A stretch of DNA of 64,000 nucleotides from Paulownia fortunei (Eukaryota; Streptophyta; Magnoliopsida; Lamiales; Paulowniaceae). The notes under the pieces are model-generated. The model was not told the DNA's origin. It worked only from the letters and a program-made list of their open reading frames with translations, and searched no databases. Below are positions 47,988 to 59,899 of this stretch, in pieces (position 1 is the first letter of the stretch; every line of letters begins with the position of its first letter). Both the position numbers and the translations under genes were made by a program. Location of the stretch: assembly GCA_019321725.1 (NCBI GenBank), contig CM033120.1, forward strand, positions 15,220,278 through 15,284,277. The letters are read 5' to 3'.

Positions 47988-50900
47988 GCATTCTATTCAG
48001 AGGGTCAGAGGAGTACACCTGTGACTTTAGTGATTAGGATGGAACTGATGCTAGCAGTAATATGTAACCTGGTGTTCAGTATTGTATCTGCGAATGTTTT
48101 AGATAATGAAAAATATGTTGATCTGTCTAAAGTATCATAATTTCATTTGGCTATCCCAGCACACGCTTAACATTCACGGGCTGTTTATTGGTCAAAACCT
48201 GAAGTTGGTTGAGAAAGAAAGGATTGTGCAGGTTGATGATTCCAGATTTCATCATTTGCAGAACCCATTAAAGTTCTTTAGATTCTGATTTGATACCAGA
48301 GACTCATTAGACCATTATCATTTCATCTGGTGGATGGTAAGATTTTTTTAGGGCTAGTTTTGAAAAAAGAGGTTGGTGGTTGGTTAATGTTCATTCATCA
48401 ATTAAAATGATCATATATAATGCTACAAGAAAAAAAAAAATATTATGATAAAATATTAAGTGATAATATTAAAGTTGTTATTTATTATATATATTTAGTG
48501 AGAAAATTTTTATTTTGTTATAATAATAATTTCTACAAGAGTAATAACGATAAGAATGATTTAAAAATTGTTACTATAATTGAGTATAAGTTATCACCAT
48601 AATAAATAATAATAAAATTATTACTGTAATTGAATGTAAGTTACCATTATGATAAATAGCGACACATGAATAAGTTTGTGTACGTCTCTCTAATTGTCAA
48701 TAAAATGCTTATAAAACTATTAATTTTATAAAAATCATGGCAAAGTAAAAATAAGTATCACTTATTAAATATCACTTCTCTTTTGGAACTTTTAAGGTGG
48801 TAGGAGCAAGCAACACGCTCTTTTTCTACTTTTCACATTGGAAAAATAAAGGAATCCGAAGAATCAGGGAGACAAGGAAAACAACATTCTACCTGTTTTT
48901 TTTTTTTTTTTCAGATGTCTAAAAAATATTATTAAATTACACCAAAACTCAAAGTGTAACAGTGAAACAAGTCAAGGACGCAGGACAAAAGATATGGCAG
49001 AGGAAACTGGGGCCCACTGGACTATTAGAGTATGATTGGACCCTGCTTCGGACCGTTATTCGAAATTGAAACTGTAGTTGGCCCACGTGTGAAAACATGG
49101 GAACTATAACACAAAAGAAAAAAATCTGGCCTTTTATGGTAACATTCGATATTGCAGATTTAAGTATATTCATAGCCTATTTTGTTAACCAAGAGCAGCG
49201 TTAATCCATAGTAGTATTATTTGCAAATTATGGGTTTGTTACTTATTTTCAAACCCAATATCTCATAACTTTAAATATCAATATTACCAGAAAATTTCAA
49301 AATTGATTTAATTTATAGAAAGTCCACACTCTTAACAGCTCCTTACGTGCCCACAACGTTTCGCGCATGTTTCCTCTTTCCAAAATTGACTCTACTTTTT
49401 CCTTTTCTTTTGGGGGTGGGAGGCCGTTGATTAAAAACTATGATTAAAACTGACTCAAAATTGAATCTTTTTTACATGCTACAATAGAATCGAAAATTCA
49501 ATTCAATATTTAACTATTATTTTTATAAATTTTCAATATTTATTTTGGTTTCGATTTATCATACCGAATATCAATCATAATTTTTTACATATTGTCATAT
49601 ATAATTTTTATGAAATGTAATTTCTATGAAATATTTATATATTTATTATTTATTTTATACTATTTCTTATTTTTTTACTCAACAAAACTTAAAAAAACAA
49701 TAAATAAGATATACAAGTATATATTTTTTATTTTTAAAAAAGATTTCATTAATCCAATTACTGAACCGAAAAATAAAAACAATCAATAATAAACAAACCA
49801 AATTGATATAACATTTTTTCCTATCAAAATTTTAATTTGATTCGATTTTTACCGAATAAACATCATACATTACACCACCCTCCCCTGGTACAGCAATTAC
49901 CAATTCCTCCATTTCTGTCGGACACTCGAACTACAGATAAGAAATTACAAAAACCTTCAGGCTAGCGTGAGACCGCATTTATGGGCACTCTCTAAGAACC
50001 ATCTAAAATCAGCCAAAACTGTTACTTAATTTCCATACCAGATAAAGGAAAAGCTTAATTCTAAATTTGGATCATTAGACAACAGTTTCACAGTTCGTAT
50101 TTGTATTCAAAAATTATTATCAAACGAGGTTTTACCCTCACTGAGCTCTTCTTAGACACCTGCATTATTTTAACCAATGAACCATCCACCAAACTCTCAA
50201 ACCGACAATGTCGTATTATCCATCATCTACCCGAATCAAAGTACAATAACACTAAAAGTAGTGGTTTTTCTGTTTTGTCTTCCGCTCCCACTTATCCTAC
50301 ACCTCTCAAGTTATTACAAACAATAGGACTATCAACACTAATCAAACATGCTACTATCTGAGTATCTGCGAGTTGAAAGTATTAAGCATACAAAAAAGAA
50401 AAAGAAAACAGAGGAAGCTTGCCAACCAACAAACAACAAAAAAAAAAAGCCATGTAGTCTGTTTCTCACGCTACATCTATTTCATACACGAAAGAAAAAT
50501 TGTATACTTGTCAGATACAGAACCTCCAGTAAAATGAATAATCATACTACTCAATATCTTTATTGAAGGGAAACCTAGGAGGGTGTCCCTCTTATATTTC
50601 ACGCTAGTAAATCAAACAGAAACTCACATACAGTCTGAGAGATACAAATCCCAGACAAGAAAAAGTAAAAACTTCGCGAGTCCTTAGAGCCGACAAACAG
50701 GGAAAAAAAAGAATACAAAAATAACTCTACCTTTTCAATGTCGTACCAGTAGTACCGTTTTTGTGTTGAAGAGTCGCACAACAAATAAAGCTAGAATGGA
50801 TCTTCCACAGTATATCCTGCAGTCTGATTTACATCTCAATCAAAATGCTGATAAACGAACCTAGGTTATACTAAAAATCAAACCTCAAACCTTCGCAAAA

Positions 50901-51075
50901 TCCCTTGAAACTGCTCGCTCCGAGCATGTATACTTTGCACCAAGACCTTGTTAGCTCTGTATAATGACATCATTATAAGCTGAGATATATATCTATGAGG
51001 GATAAGAACGAAATTCACAATCCACGTGTTTTTTAAATTTCCTCTCCTACATCATCTTCAGAATACTGGAAGTTC
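47988..51075. other. Intergenic region between convergent C2 and hnRNP genes
   Basis: It holds the C2 3' UTR (to ~48.1 kb), a possible CACTA-like end near 48423, AT-rich spacer with a copy of the dispersed repeat near 49490-49610, and the 3' UTR of the hnRNP gene (minus strand, probably down to about 50.5 kb). Open frames at 49592-49789, 50101-50361 and 50348-50566 have no protein features. Confidence 0.55.
48423..48700. mobile_element. Possible CACTA (En/Spm-like) terminus
   Basis: The sequence GCTACAAGAAAAA at 48423 is close to the plant CACTA terminal CACTACAAGAAA, and is followed by repeated short motifs (AAAGTTGTTATT, ATTGTTACTATAATTGAGTATAAGTTATCACCAT, in variants) like subterminal repeats. 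The first two bases of the terminus do not match and no second end or transposase is seen. Confidence 0.35.
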
Positions 51076-54000
51076 CTAAGCAGCAATTCCTGAAGAAATC
51101 ATGGATACAAGTTAGGCTATCAAATTCAGTCGGCATACTGGACATTCCAAATTTAAATCAAAGTTAAATCATTTTTTCTCAAAATTTTCCAAATTTTTAA
51201 GGCGATCAGTTCGAATAATCCATATCTTAAATTGTAGGTATTGCAACTATAATTTGTTTGAGACTATGCACATTTGCATGATTTCCCACAAGATAAGAAT
51301 GGTGTATTGACACAATTGTCTCTACATTGATGCAGGCGACATTGCCTTCAATCTTACAAATATATACATATATGTCTCGATCCATCCTATGGAAAAAAGC
51401 TACTGACAGAATTACTGGATTAGACTTCTCAAATTATAAACTACCCCTGCTTAATGCTATCAACCCCCGTGCAAGTAATTTTCAATTTTAAGAAATGACT
51501 GAAAAATCGCAATTAGCTCCCACAATTACAATAAAACTAGTAAATTTCAATATTCTTTTTTAGTGATTTGCGCATACTTCAAATCCTAATAGCACATGGA
51601 ACGTATGCCAAGTCATCTATTTGTAAAAGGGACAGCTTTTATTCTCTTGGTGCACAAATGCACTTTAACACTCTGAAAAGAACTCCTTTACATGTATCTC
51701 AACAATTAGCATTTTTACATGGATATTCCTTTACCTCATGCATCAAAGAGAAATAATAACACAAGCATAATAGTCATTAGTTAATTGACGTAGATGATGG
51801 CAACCAATCAATTACCTTAACATTTAAAATTGTGAAGCATTTTGCGGGAGTAACTTATCATTGAGATAGACTAGAAATGAAAAACTTTGATGAAACAATG
51901 CACAAGCTAATAATAGCAAATACGTAACATTACTGACTAAGGATGAGATATTCAAAAGTAAAACACAGTTGTCATAAGTTTAAGAATGTTGAGATTATGT
52001 TAAATTGTCTTAACCAAATTTATTTTTTAGGATGCCAAGATCATAATAATTCAGTCCAAAGAAATGTAGATCTATCCATATTTATCAGATCTGCACAAAT
52101 CATAATCTTAGGGACAACCAAAGTAAAAAACAAAACTGAACATTTACATATTCGGAGTGAAAGGTAAAAAGAAGCCGTGAGATAGTGAAAGCATGTCTTA
52201 AACTTCGGTATAAATTAACAGTGGGGAAGACACTGCCCTAATCTATTCTTCAGAGTTAAAAGGTAGAAACAAAGCATGAGATGATGAAATCATGACTGAA
52301 GTTCATTATAAATTCACACTGGGAAAGACAATGCTCTAATCGATTATCACAAGTCCTTTACAATCTATGGTCAGAGTTCTTATAGATGATAAACTAAAAG
52401 TTACAACCTGATTTCCATTACGACCAGGTATAACAACAAAATCAACCTGGAGAACATGTATGCAAAAAAGGATGTATATAAGCTTTGAGTTTAAAGTACA
52501 TCAGATTCATTATATACATGTGTCAGTTTTACCTTTGGTTGAGAACAGCTAAAATAACAACTAAGAATTCCCAGAGTCCCTGCCTCTAATCTAACATCTT
52601 TTATTTTTTGGGGCAATTCTTGACATTGTTTTTATCAGGTCCCATTGGAGATCAAGCATCTTGAGTGACCTCAAGCAGAAAAACATAAAAGGTAAATAAG
52701 TATCATTTATTCAAGCTTGCCTCAGTATTCAGCTTAAATATAAGTTCTTGAGAAATGGCAATGAAAATGGTAAAAAGGGTTAAGATTTAACAGCTCACAG
52801 CCAAACAAAAGTTCATAATGCACCATAGCATATGACAATTAATTCTGCATCTTGTATGATTTTTCTGCACACAAACTAGAAGCAAAAATTTATAACTTCA
52901 AGTCTTGAACTTTAACGATATATCAACAAATAAAGTAACAATATTAACCAATTCACACTTTCTTATTATTATGCTTCTTTTAAGATATATGATGTGATTA
53001 TGTTAACAGATCTAGACAAATATTTTCATCAAGACGACATTCATCTAAATCAACCAGGTCCAGCTTTTCAGGAAAAACCTACACAATAAGCTAGCATGTT
53101 TCTGCTTCTGGAAAAACAACATTTGTAAATTTTATTGTAAGGACAAAAAAGTAATACCTCTACTGGATTGTCTATTTGGAATGTCATAGCCCACCCCATA
53201 ATCCTCAGAATCCTTAGCAGTGACATCTTCTGAATTTCCAAGTGCATAACCAAATGAACCAGAATTATCCAGCTCAGAAGATGTAGTTTGCCAAGTTGGA
53301 TCACCATAAACAGAGCCACTGCGGTAGAAGTCCCCATAAGATCCCTCATAACCACCGTTTGAGGCAGAAAACGAAGATGTTGTGACTACACCTGTTCCAC
53401 TGTTTCTTCCAAATCCTCCTGCTCCCAGTGCATAGTTATTTTCTCCGCCTCTATAACCAACATTTCCCCCACCGTAGCCAGAAGAACTTCCCCCAACTGA
53501 GGCAGCAATAGGAGAAGTGCCCCAATTTGATCCATTGTTTCTAAAGACTCCAAAACCACCACTTCCAGAACCAAAGTATGACGCAGAGCTGGCATTATTT
53601 GCTGAATTATTAAGGCCGCCATTTCCCCACACATTTCTGGATGATGAGTTGAAAAAAGAATCACCTCGGCTGCTACTTGTATTGTAACCAATAGGAGTAT
53701 TATACCTGCTCTGATTATTGCCAAAATAGGGGTTCAGAACACGTCCATAACCTACGTTGCCACTAAAGTTAGAACCCCCACCAAACCCAGCATTCAACCC
53801 CTGCTCCATATTCACACCCATTCCATAAGCGGGAGAACCAAAATGAGAAAACCCAGCACGTGCACTAGCCAATGGATTATATCTTCCATCCATCCTGACA
53901 CCATAGCCTCCAAGTGAGCTTAGATTATATCCCTGGGGGTAACTATTGAGAAAGTTGTTCCCTCTACTAAAACCATAGTTGTAACCAACAAGTGGGCCCC

Positions 54001-54922
54001 GGTTGGCCCTGGAGACAATTCTTTTGGAACTGCGCGCTTTACCTCAACCATCTTACCATTGAGTTCATGAAAGGTTTTGTGCAACACCCCATCCACTGCA
54101 TCCTCTGAATCATATGTTATAAACCCAAAACCTCTTGGCCTTTGAGTGTTATGGTCGTACATAACTACGACATCTGTTATGGTGCCAAACTGATCGAAGT
54201 AATTTTTGAAGTCACTCTCTGTGACCGTAGATGCTAACCCTCCTACAAAAATCTTTTTAGTGCGTCCAGGTCCTGGTGATCCCTGAATGCTTCCACTGTT
54301 TCTATTTATCAAGTGTTGGTCATCCCTTGGAACAGCTTTCTTCGCTTCCACCTGAAAGATGAAAGACAATGAATAATCCCTGCAAATGAGACGATGCAGA
54401 CCAAGCAAAGAGGATTCTGCTGGTTGTAAGTGATGTGAATCCAACTATTGACATAAAAATCATGAAATTCAGGCCAAGGAAGTCCAAGGAGTAAAACATT
54501 GTCTCATTATCCATTTCTAGCAACACAGGAACTTAACAATGTTGCCTCATTTTTAAGAATAGTATATTAATAATCAATCGATATAACTCAAGAGTGTATC
54601 AAGGCATTCTTTTAACTTCAAGAACAACTATTATTGACAATGCAAAATACAGCATTTTGAATGCATTGTGATCTCTAGATGATTGAGCCAACCAACTTAC
54701 AGTTCGTCCATCAATCATGTGCTTCTCCTTAACCACTCTTTCAGCAACTGCAGGGTCAGCAAAGACTACAAAGCCGAAACCACGAGCACGCCCTGTGGTT
54801 CGATCCCTCATGATCACTGCCTCCACCACCTCTCCATATGCTCCAAAATATTCTTTAAGTCGTTCCTCATTCGTGTCCCAAGAAATCCCACCAACAAAGA
54901 GTTTACCTTGATCCGTCTCCAT
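51076..54922 (-). pseudogene. Two-RRM glycine-rich hnRNP-like gene with an apparent frameshift
   Basis: Encodes an hnRNP A/B-like RNA-binding protein (plant hnRNP1/RBGD type), acting in nuclear mRNA processing. Exons on the minus strand: 54922-54701, 54351-53158 and 51089-51076 (stop TAG). RRM1 has KLFVGGISW and RGFGFVVF; RRM2 has KIFVGGLAS and RGFGFITY. A Gly/Ser/Asn-rich tail follows, ending RQSSRG plus GIAA, the last residues from a 14-nt coding exon across a ~2.07-kb intron. Junctions are GT-AG and in phase. One base appears missing at about 53990-54012: upstream reads KELSPGPT and downstream RGPLVGYNYG one frame over. As written, translation stops at 53920 after RRM2 plus about 35 aberrant residues. 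All else looks conserved, so a sequencing error in GGGCCCCGG is as likely as real inactivation. Without the shift the protein would be about 476 aa. Confidence 0.88.
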
Positions 54923-54927
54923 CTTTC

Positions 54928-55700
54928 CTGCAATTGATACGAAATTAACACACAATCCTCCATCAAAACCAAGCAAAACAACTTGTAAATGAAGAAAACA
55001 TAAAAAAAATTAAAAGAAAGAAATCTTGCAAATCGAGCACAACATTCGATTACAACTAAGTATAGATAGAATCTTAAAGAACTCTCTGATCCTGTCAAAT
55101 GCGTGAATCAATTCAAAAATGAGATGACTGAGCCCACTATTAAAAACATAAGTTGAATCGCACAGATTGCAGATGACTTTTGCATAATCACATAAGTAAT
55201 AAAAAGTTAATCATCAAAAGATAAATCTAATAGATCCAAGAGCAAATATAAATCCAACAAACAAGACACAAAAAACTTATACCTTATCCAGAAAATCGGG
55301 CAGGAAGCCAGTAGCAGTCGCTGATCAAATATTAAGTCTGAAATGCTGGATTTAATTTAAAATCATTGGATCCCTGATTCATCAATTAAGATTCAATACA
55401 CGGAACCGTGAAAATTCATAATTCATGTAGATCGGACAGACCCACAATCAGAAAAATACAACAAATTATTTCATTTTTAATAAAGACTCACCACTGGGAG
55501 GGGGAGAAATAGATGGGAAAATTGATGAAAACAAGATCTAATGAGAGGAATATACATAAATGAAAACAGAGGGTATGCTCATCCTCTGTCTCCCTACCCT
55601 CTCTCTCTCCAAAGGTCCTTCTCTTGCTTTCTTTTTCTTGGTTATTCCACTCCTTTTTAAACACAATCAAAAGAAATGGAATTCCTTTAGCTTACATGAG
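54928..55700 (-). other. 5' leader and leader intron of the hnRNP-like gene
   Basis: A leader intron ends at AG 54929-54928, five bases before the ATG at 54922. The non-coding first exon is probably around 55490-55680 on the minus strand, where a CT-rich stretch with CTCTCTCTCC is seen; the exact donor is not determined. In-frame sequence upstream of 54922 is intron and should not be read as coding. Confidence 0.5.
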
Positions 55701-55738
55701 GGATGATATTATTTATATTTTATAAATTATTTAGGTAC

Positions 55739-55770
55739 AGAGAGAGGGAGAGAGGGAGAGAGGGAGAGGT
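55739..55770. repeat. (AGAGAGGG)n minisatellite-like tract
   Basis: Three to four head-to-tail AGAGAGGG-type units, located about 50 bases upstream of the likely hnRNP transcription start on the minus strand, so possibly a GAGA-like promoter tract. Confidence 0.8.
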
Positions 55771-56347
55771 AATATGTGTATGTATGTGTATATATGGGAT
55801 TGTTAGGCAAAAATCTCTGGTTGAAGAATATTTGAAGTCTTAAGGTAGATGACAGGAGATGATGAGCTTTAGAGAACTACTACGTTATTTACCTTATTAC
55901 ATACATATGTAAGAATAAATTCGATTTATAGTTTATCTTTTAATGTTTTGATATTGCAAATGGTAAGCTTTGCTGGTAGAAAATCAAATCATCAGGTAAG
56001 TTTGCTAAAAAATTGTGTGGTAGGCATTAGATAATAGTAACTTAAATCGGGTTTGAACTACTTTTTTTTAATATTTTGTACATTTTGGAATGAGTAGACT
56101 AAAATTCTAATTTATTTTATAATATTTTTTTTAATTTGAAAATAATTTTTTTTTATAGATTTAATGATTTACATTATAAATTAATTGTATATCTCATCAC
56201 ATATTGACGTCTATATATATATATATATAAATATATAATAAAATATATATTTATATATATTATCAAATATAGTATTTTTTAAACTTAATGCTTAGAAGGT
56301 ATAAAGCGCTATTCAAACCTAATTCAAATTTTTTACATGTTATAAAC

Positions 56348-56354
<7 letters not shown>

Positions 56355-56400
<46 letters not shown>

Positions 56401-56401
56401 T
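56355..56401. repeat. Compound (AT)n(AG)n microsatellite
   Basis: About 26 bases of AT alternation pass directly into about 20 bases of AG alternation. Useful as a polymorphic marker, no other function inferred. Confidence 0.95.
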
Positions 56402-57284
56402 CTCTCTTGGGACTTATCTTTGGCCAATGCCATATGGACCATTTAATTTATTACCAAAGATAAATGTTGCATGCTATATATAAAAGGCACACACATCATC
56501 AACTAAGGGGGGATAAAAAGGGACAAGTGAATGCAAATACAATTGAGGAATATATTATTATTAATTATTAATTATTATTGTTGTTTTGTTTCATTCTCGT
56601 TGATAGTGGAAGCTCACTCAAGTGCTACCCTACTCCACAGAATTTGTGTTTTTGCAAATTGCATTTTAATTTTTTTATAATACCCATAATTAACATTATT
56701 ACAATTGAATGATATGTCCATTTCGAATAATTAACTTTCAAGTAAAAAGAGAAAAAAAAATCAGAGAAATGATATGTTGATTTGGATGTGCTATGAATAA
56801 TTGAGTTTTTAGAAATAAAATGTAATGATGATTGGTTTGGTTGAATATTTGATTTTATACATATTTTTTGTAAAATATGTTTGTTTGGTATTTCTTAGAA
56901 AAATTGTTTGACACTTGTCGATTCGACTATTTGTCACAATTATTTATAAATATTTGTACTATTAATATATTAACATAGGATGCACATTTCTTAATTCTTT
57001 AAATTAAAGTCTTTATACAAGGATGCATACATATGTATATCTATATGTATATATATCTAATGACTATATATGTTAATTTAATATGCACCTTTAAGATATT
57101 TTTTAATCAAATAATTACATATAATGCAGCGCGCGCGCGTGTATATATATATATTTATTGTTGTTTTGTAATTATTAATATAATAGAACCTTTAATATTA
57201 TTATAATAAAAATACATAGCAGATATGTATATATATGTATATTTATATTTATTATTGTTGTATACTCATTAATATAATATACAT

Positions 57285-58460
57285 GACTAATTTAATAGAT
57301 TATAATAAATATAATTAATAATTAATTAATTAACGTATAATTAAATGAACTTAACAAATTGTGTGAAATTTAAAGCGGAACGTTCAATTGTACTTTTAAT
57401 TTTTTTTATTTTATTTTAATAGAAGTGTAACACTTTCTTTTATAATTATAATTTTAATAATAATTACATAATTAATAATCATGCAATTATTTTTTTGGAT
57501 AATAATTACATTACTGGATATATATTATAAATTTTTTTAAAAATACTAAAAATTGTCACTAGTGTCACAAATATGTCGGTAGCGTTGACGTCTATTTCGA
57601 TATTCACCATCATCAACAACAACAATATCAGTATTATTTGACTGATTTTGGGTCGGATCATCAATATATGTATTATAGTTTAAATTGAAGTTTGGCCGAA
57701 CTGATGAAATTGTGGATGTTGACTCTCGACGATCTTGATACATGTTGTCTAAATGTGAAAATGCAACAGGCAAAACAATAAACTCTCCACGTTTAGAATC
57801 GTATTTTATTTATAATAAACTATTAAATTAGTACATAATATGATTTTAGATGTGGAGAGTTTATTATCTCACCTATTGCATTTCCACATCTATACCTGAT
57901 ACGATTTTACATGTAGAGAGTTTATTGTCTCACTTGTTATATTTTCATATCTAGACAACGTGTATCATAATCGTGAATAGTCAACTTCCACAATTTCATC
58001 AGGTCGGTTGAACTTCAATTTTAACTATTAGTACATATATTGATAATTCGATCCAAAATCAATCAAATGATATTGATGATGTTGTTGTTGTTGAGGGTAG
58101 ACGTCGATATAGATAATAGTACCACCGATATACTTGTAGCACTGGTAGTCATTTTTATTATTATTTATTATTTTTGTATTTTTTAAAAAATTATTATATA
58201 TATATATCTAGTATTGTAATTATTATCCAAAAAAATTAACTGTATAATTATTAACTATATGATTATTACTAAAACTATAATTATAAGAGAAATCACAATA
58301 CTAAGTAGTTTCTATTAAAATAAAATAAAAATATTTGAAAGCGCAATTAAAGGTTGTGCTTTTAATTGAATACGCAGCATTCATTTGCGCTTCAAAGTTT
58401 AATTAATTATTAATTATATTTATTATAAATTATTAAATTAGTTTAATATACACCTTTAAT
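57285..58460. mobile_element. Large imperfect inverted repeat (foldback element)
   Basis: The left arm (about 57285-57806) and the reverse complement of the right arm (about 57897-58460) match over some 520-560 bases with substitutions and small gaps. Shared landmarks in order include TTTTTTTGGATAATAATTACA, a GACGTC-T box, CAACAACAACA, TGATTTTGG, TGATGAAATTGTGGA and ACAATAAACTCTC. The ~90-base centre contains a third inverted copy of the ACTCTCCAC block. Terminal structure and target duplications are not clear. A minus-strand open frame (57546-57773, with VVVDDGEYRNRRQRYRH) lies wholly in the left arm and may be the trace of an older coding sequence. It could be a foldback transposon, a MULE-like long-TIR element or an inverted duplication giving a hairpin RNA. 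Confidence 0.75.
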
Positions 58461-58680
58461 ATTTTGGATAATAAAAAATTACATGCATAATCGCATATAT
58501 GTATATATATATGTATTTATATACATATGCATATATATAATTATACATATGTTATCTCTGCAAATAATTTGATGGTGCACTATTTTTCAAAGCAACTTCT
58601 CGGAAAAATGGATTTCATCCTAGAAAAAATCTCCTAATTTTCTAAAATTACACTGTTCACTTGATGAATTGTAAACAATC

Positions 58681-58715
<35 letters not shown>

Positions 58716-59899
58716 TGTGAAAACACACCCAAACAAAGGTGTTTTTGCCAAAAAAAAACTTTAAAAATCCGATTCCCAAAAATAGGTATGTCAATCAATC
58801 AATGAGTACGTCAGTCAATCAATCAAATTGAGTATGTTCACCTAGTTGATGTTGTCCCTTAAAATTTATTTTGTTCTTTCAGAAAATTTACATAATCTTA
58901 ATTCATAATTAGGCTATCAAATTTCTACCAAGTATTGTTGATTAAGATAATTTTACTTTAATCTTTTAAAATTCTAGAAAGGTTCTTATAATTGTAACAT
59001 TTATTTACTAATATAATATTATAATTATTGTTAAGATTGATACTTATGTAGGATGAAAATTAATATTTCATATTCAATATTATAATTTTGTATTTTATCT
59101 TATATTTCATATTATACATTCATATCATGTATGGATGATTAATATCAATTATATATTTAAAACAATATTTAAGATTAGATACCTAACACTATCTAAATAT
59201 TCAAAGTTCAACCCTAAAAACATATATTATATAAAATATAAGATGAAGTGCCATATTAAAATAAAATTCAATATCGAAATTAAAAGTTGTTAGCTATCAT
59301 ACCATAGCTAATACAACATGCATAATGATGTAAGTTGCCAGCTAAACCACACTAATAAGAACAGTTGAATGTTCCAACTGTTCCTAATTATACATATTTC
59401 TGATATTTAACTTCCTCAGCCAAATAATGATTCTCTTGTAGTTGTCATGGAGTCCCACTCCATTAATCAACCTTTATGGCAAAAGACCTCTTACCAATTC
59501 TTATTTCCATTACATGATACAATACCTAAAATTAGATCAGATGACACCAACATAGAAATCTCAAGTACTGACATTTGCATTTCAAAAGATGTGGCAAAAG
59601 AAAAGGACTGTTTTTAACCTCTTTTCTTTTTCTTTTTCTTTTTCTTTTTTAAAGATTTCCTATAGCTATCAATATTTATCCAAATACAAAATAAAACAAC
59701 AAATTAAAATAAATCCCTTAAAATTATAATGACTATACTTTAGCCGCATGCAGATTGTGCTCGAGGAGAAAGGATAAAAATTTGTTAACCTGGAAACTAA
59801 TGAGTATTCATACAAGGTGTTCACTGAGGCCTAAAAATGCAACTTTTCTTTGTGGTAGAAGAAAGTGAAACATGTAACTGGATTTTGATCCAGGGGTTT
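58461..59899. other. Intergenic, AT-rich
   Basis: It holds a (TTA)n tract at 58685-58714, a short repeated phrase TCAATCAATCAA near 58790-58825, and a CTTTTT-repeat at 59621-59650. Nothing coding is seen. Confidence 0.6.

Larger units (their letters stand above)
55701..57284. other. Repeat-rich intergenic region
   Basis: It contains AGAGAGGG tandem units at 55739-55770, a compound (AT)n(AG)n tract at 56355-56401, AT runs near 56210-56260 and a GC-dinucleotide run (about 57127-57139) next to an AT run. A short phrase near 57070 (TTAATTTAATATGCACCTTT) recurs in direct orientation near 58437. No gene is seen. Confidence 0.6.

Noticed and set aside
53068..53724. Two additional minus-strand frames in the hnRNP gene
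   Set aside because: Shadow frames of the Gly-rich exon.
54923..54976. N-terminal extension of the hnRNP protein
   Set aside because: An acceptor at 54928-54929 shows this stretch is intron; the ATG at 54922 fits the family start METDQGKLFVGG.
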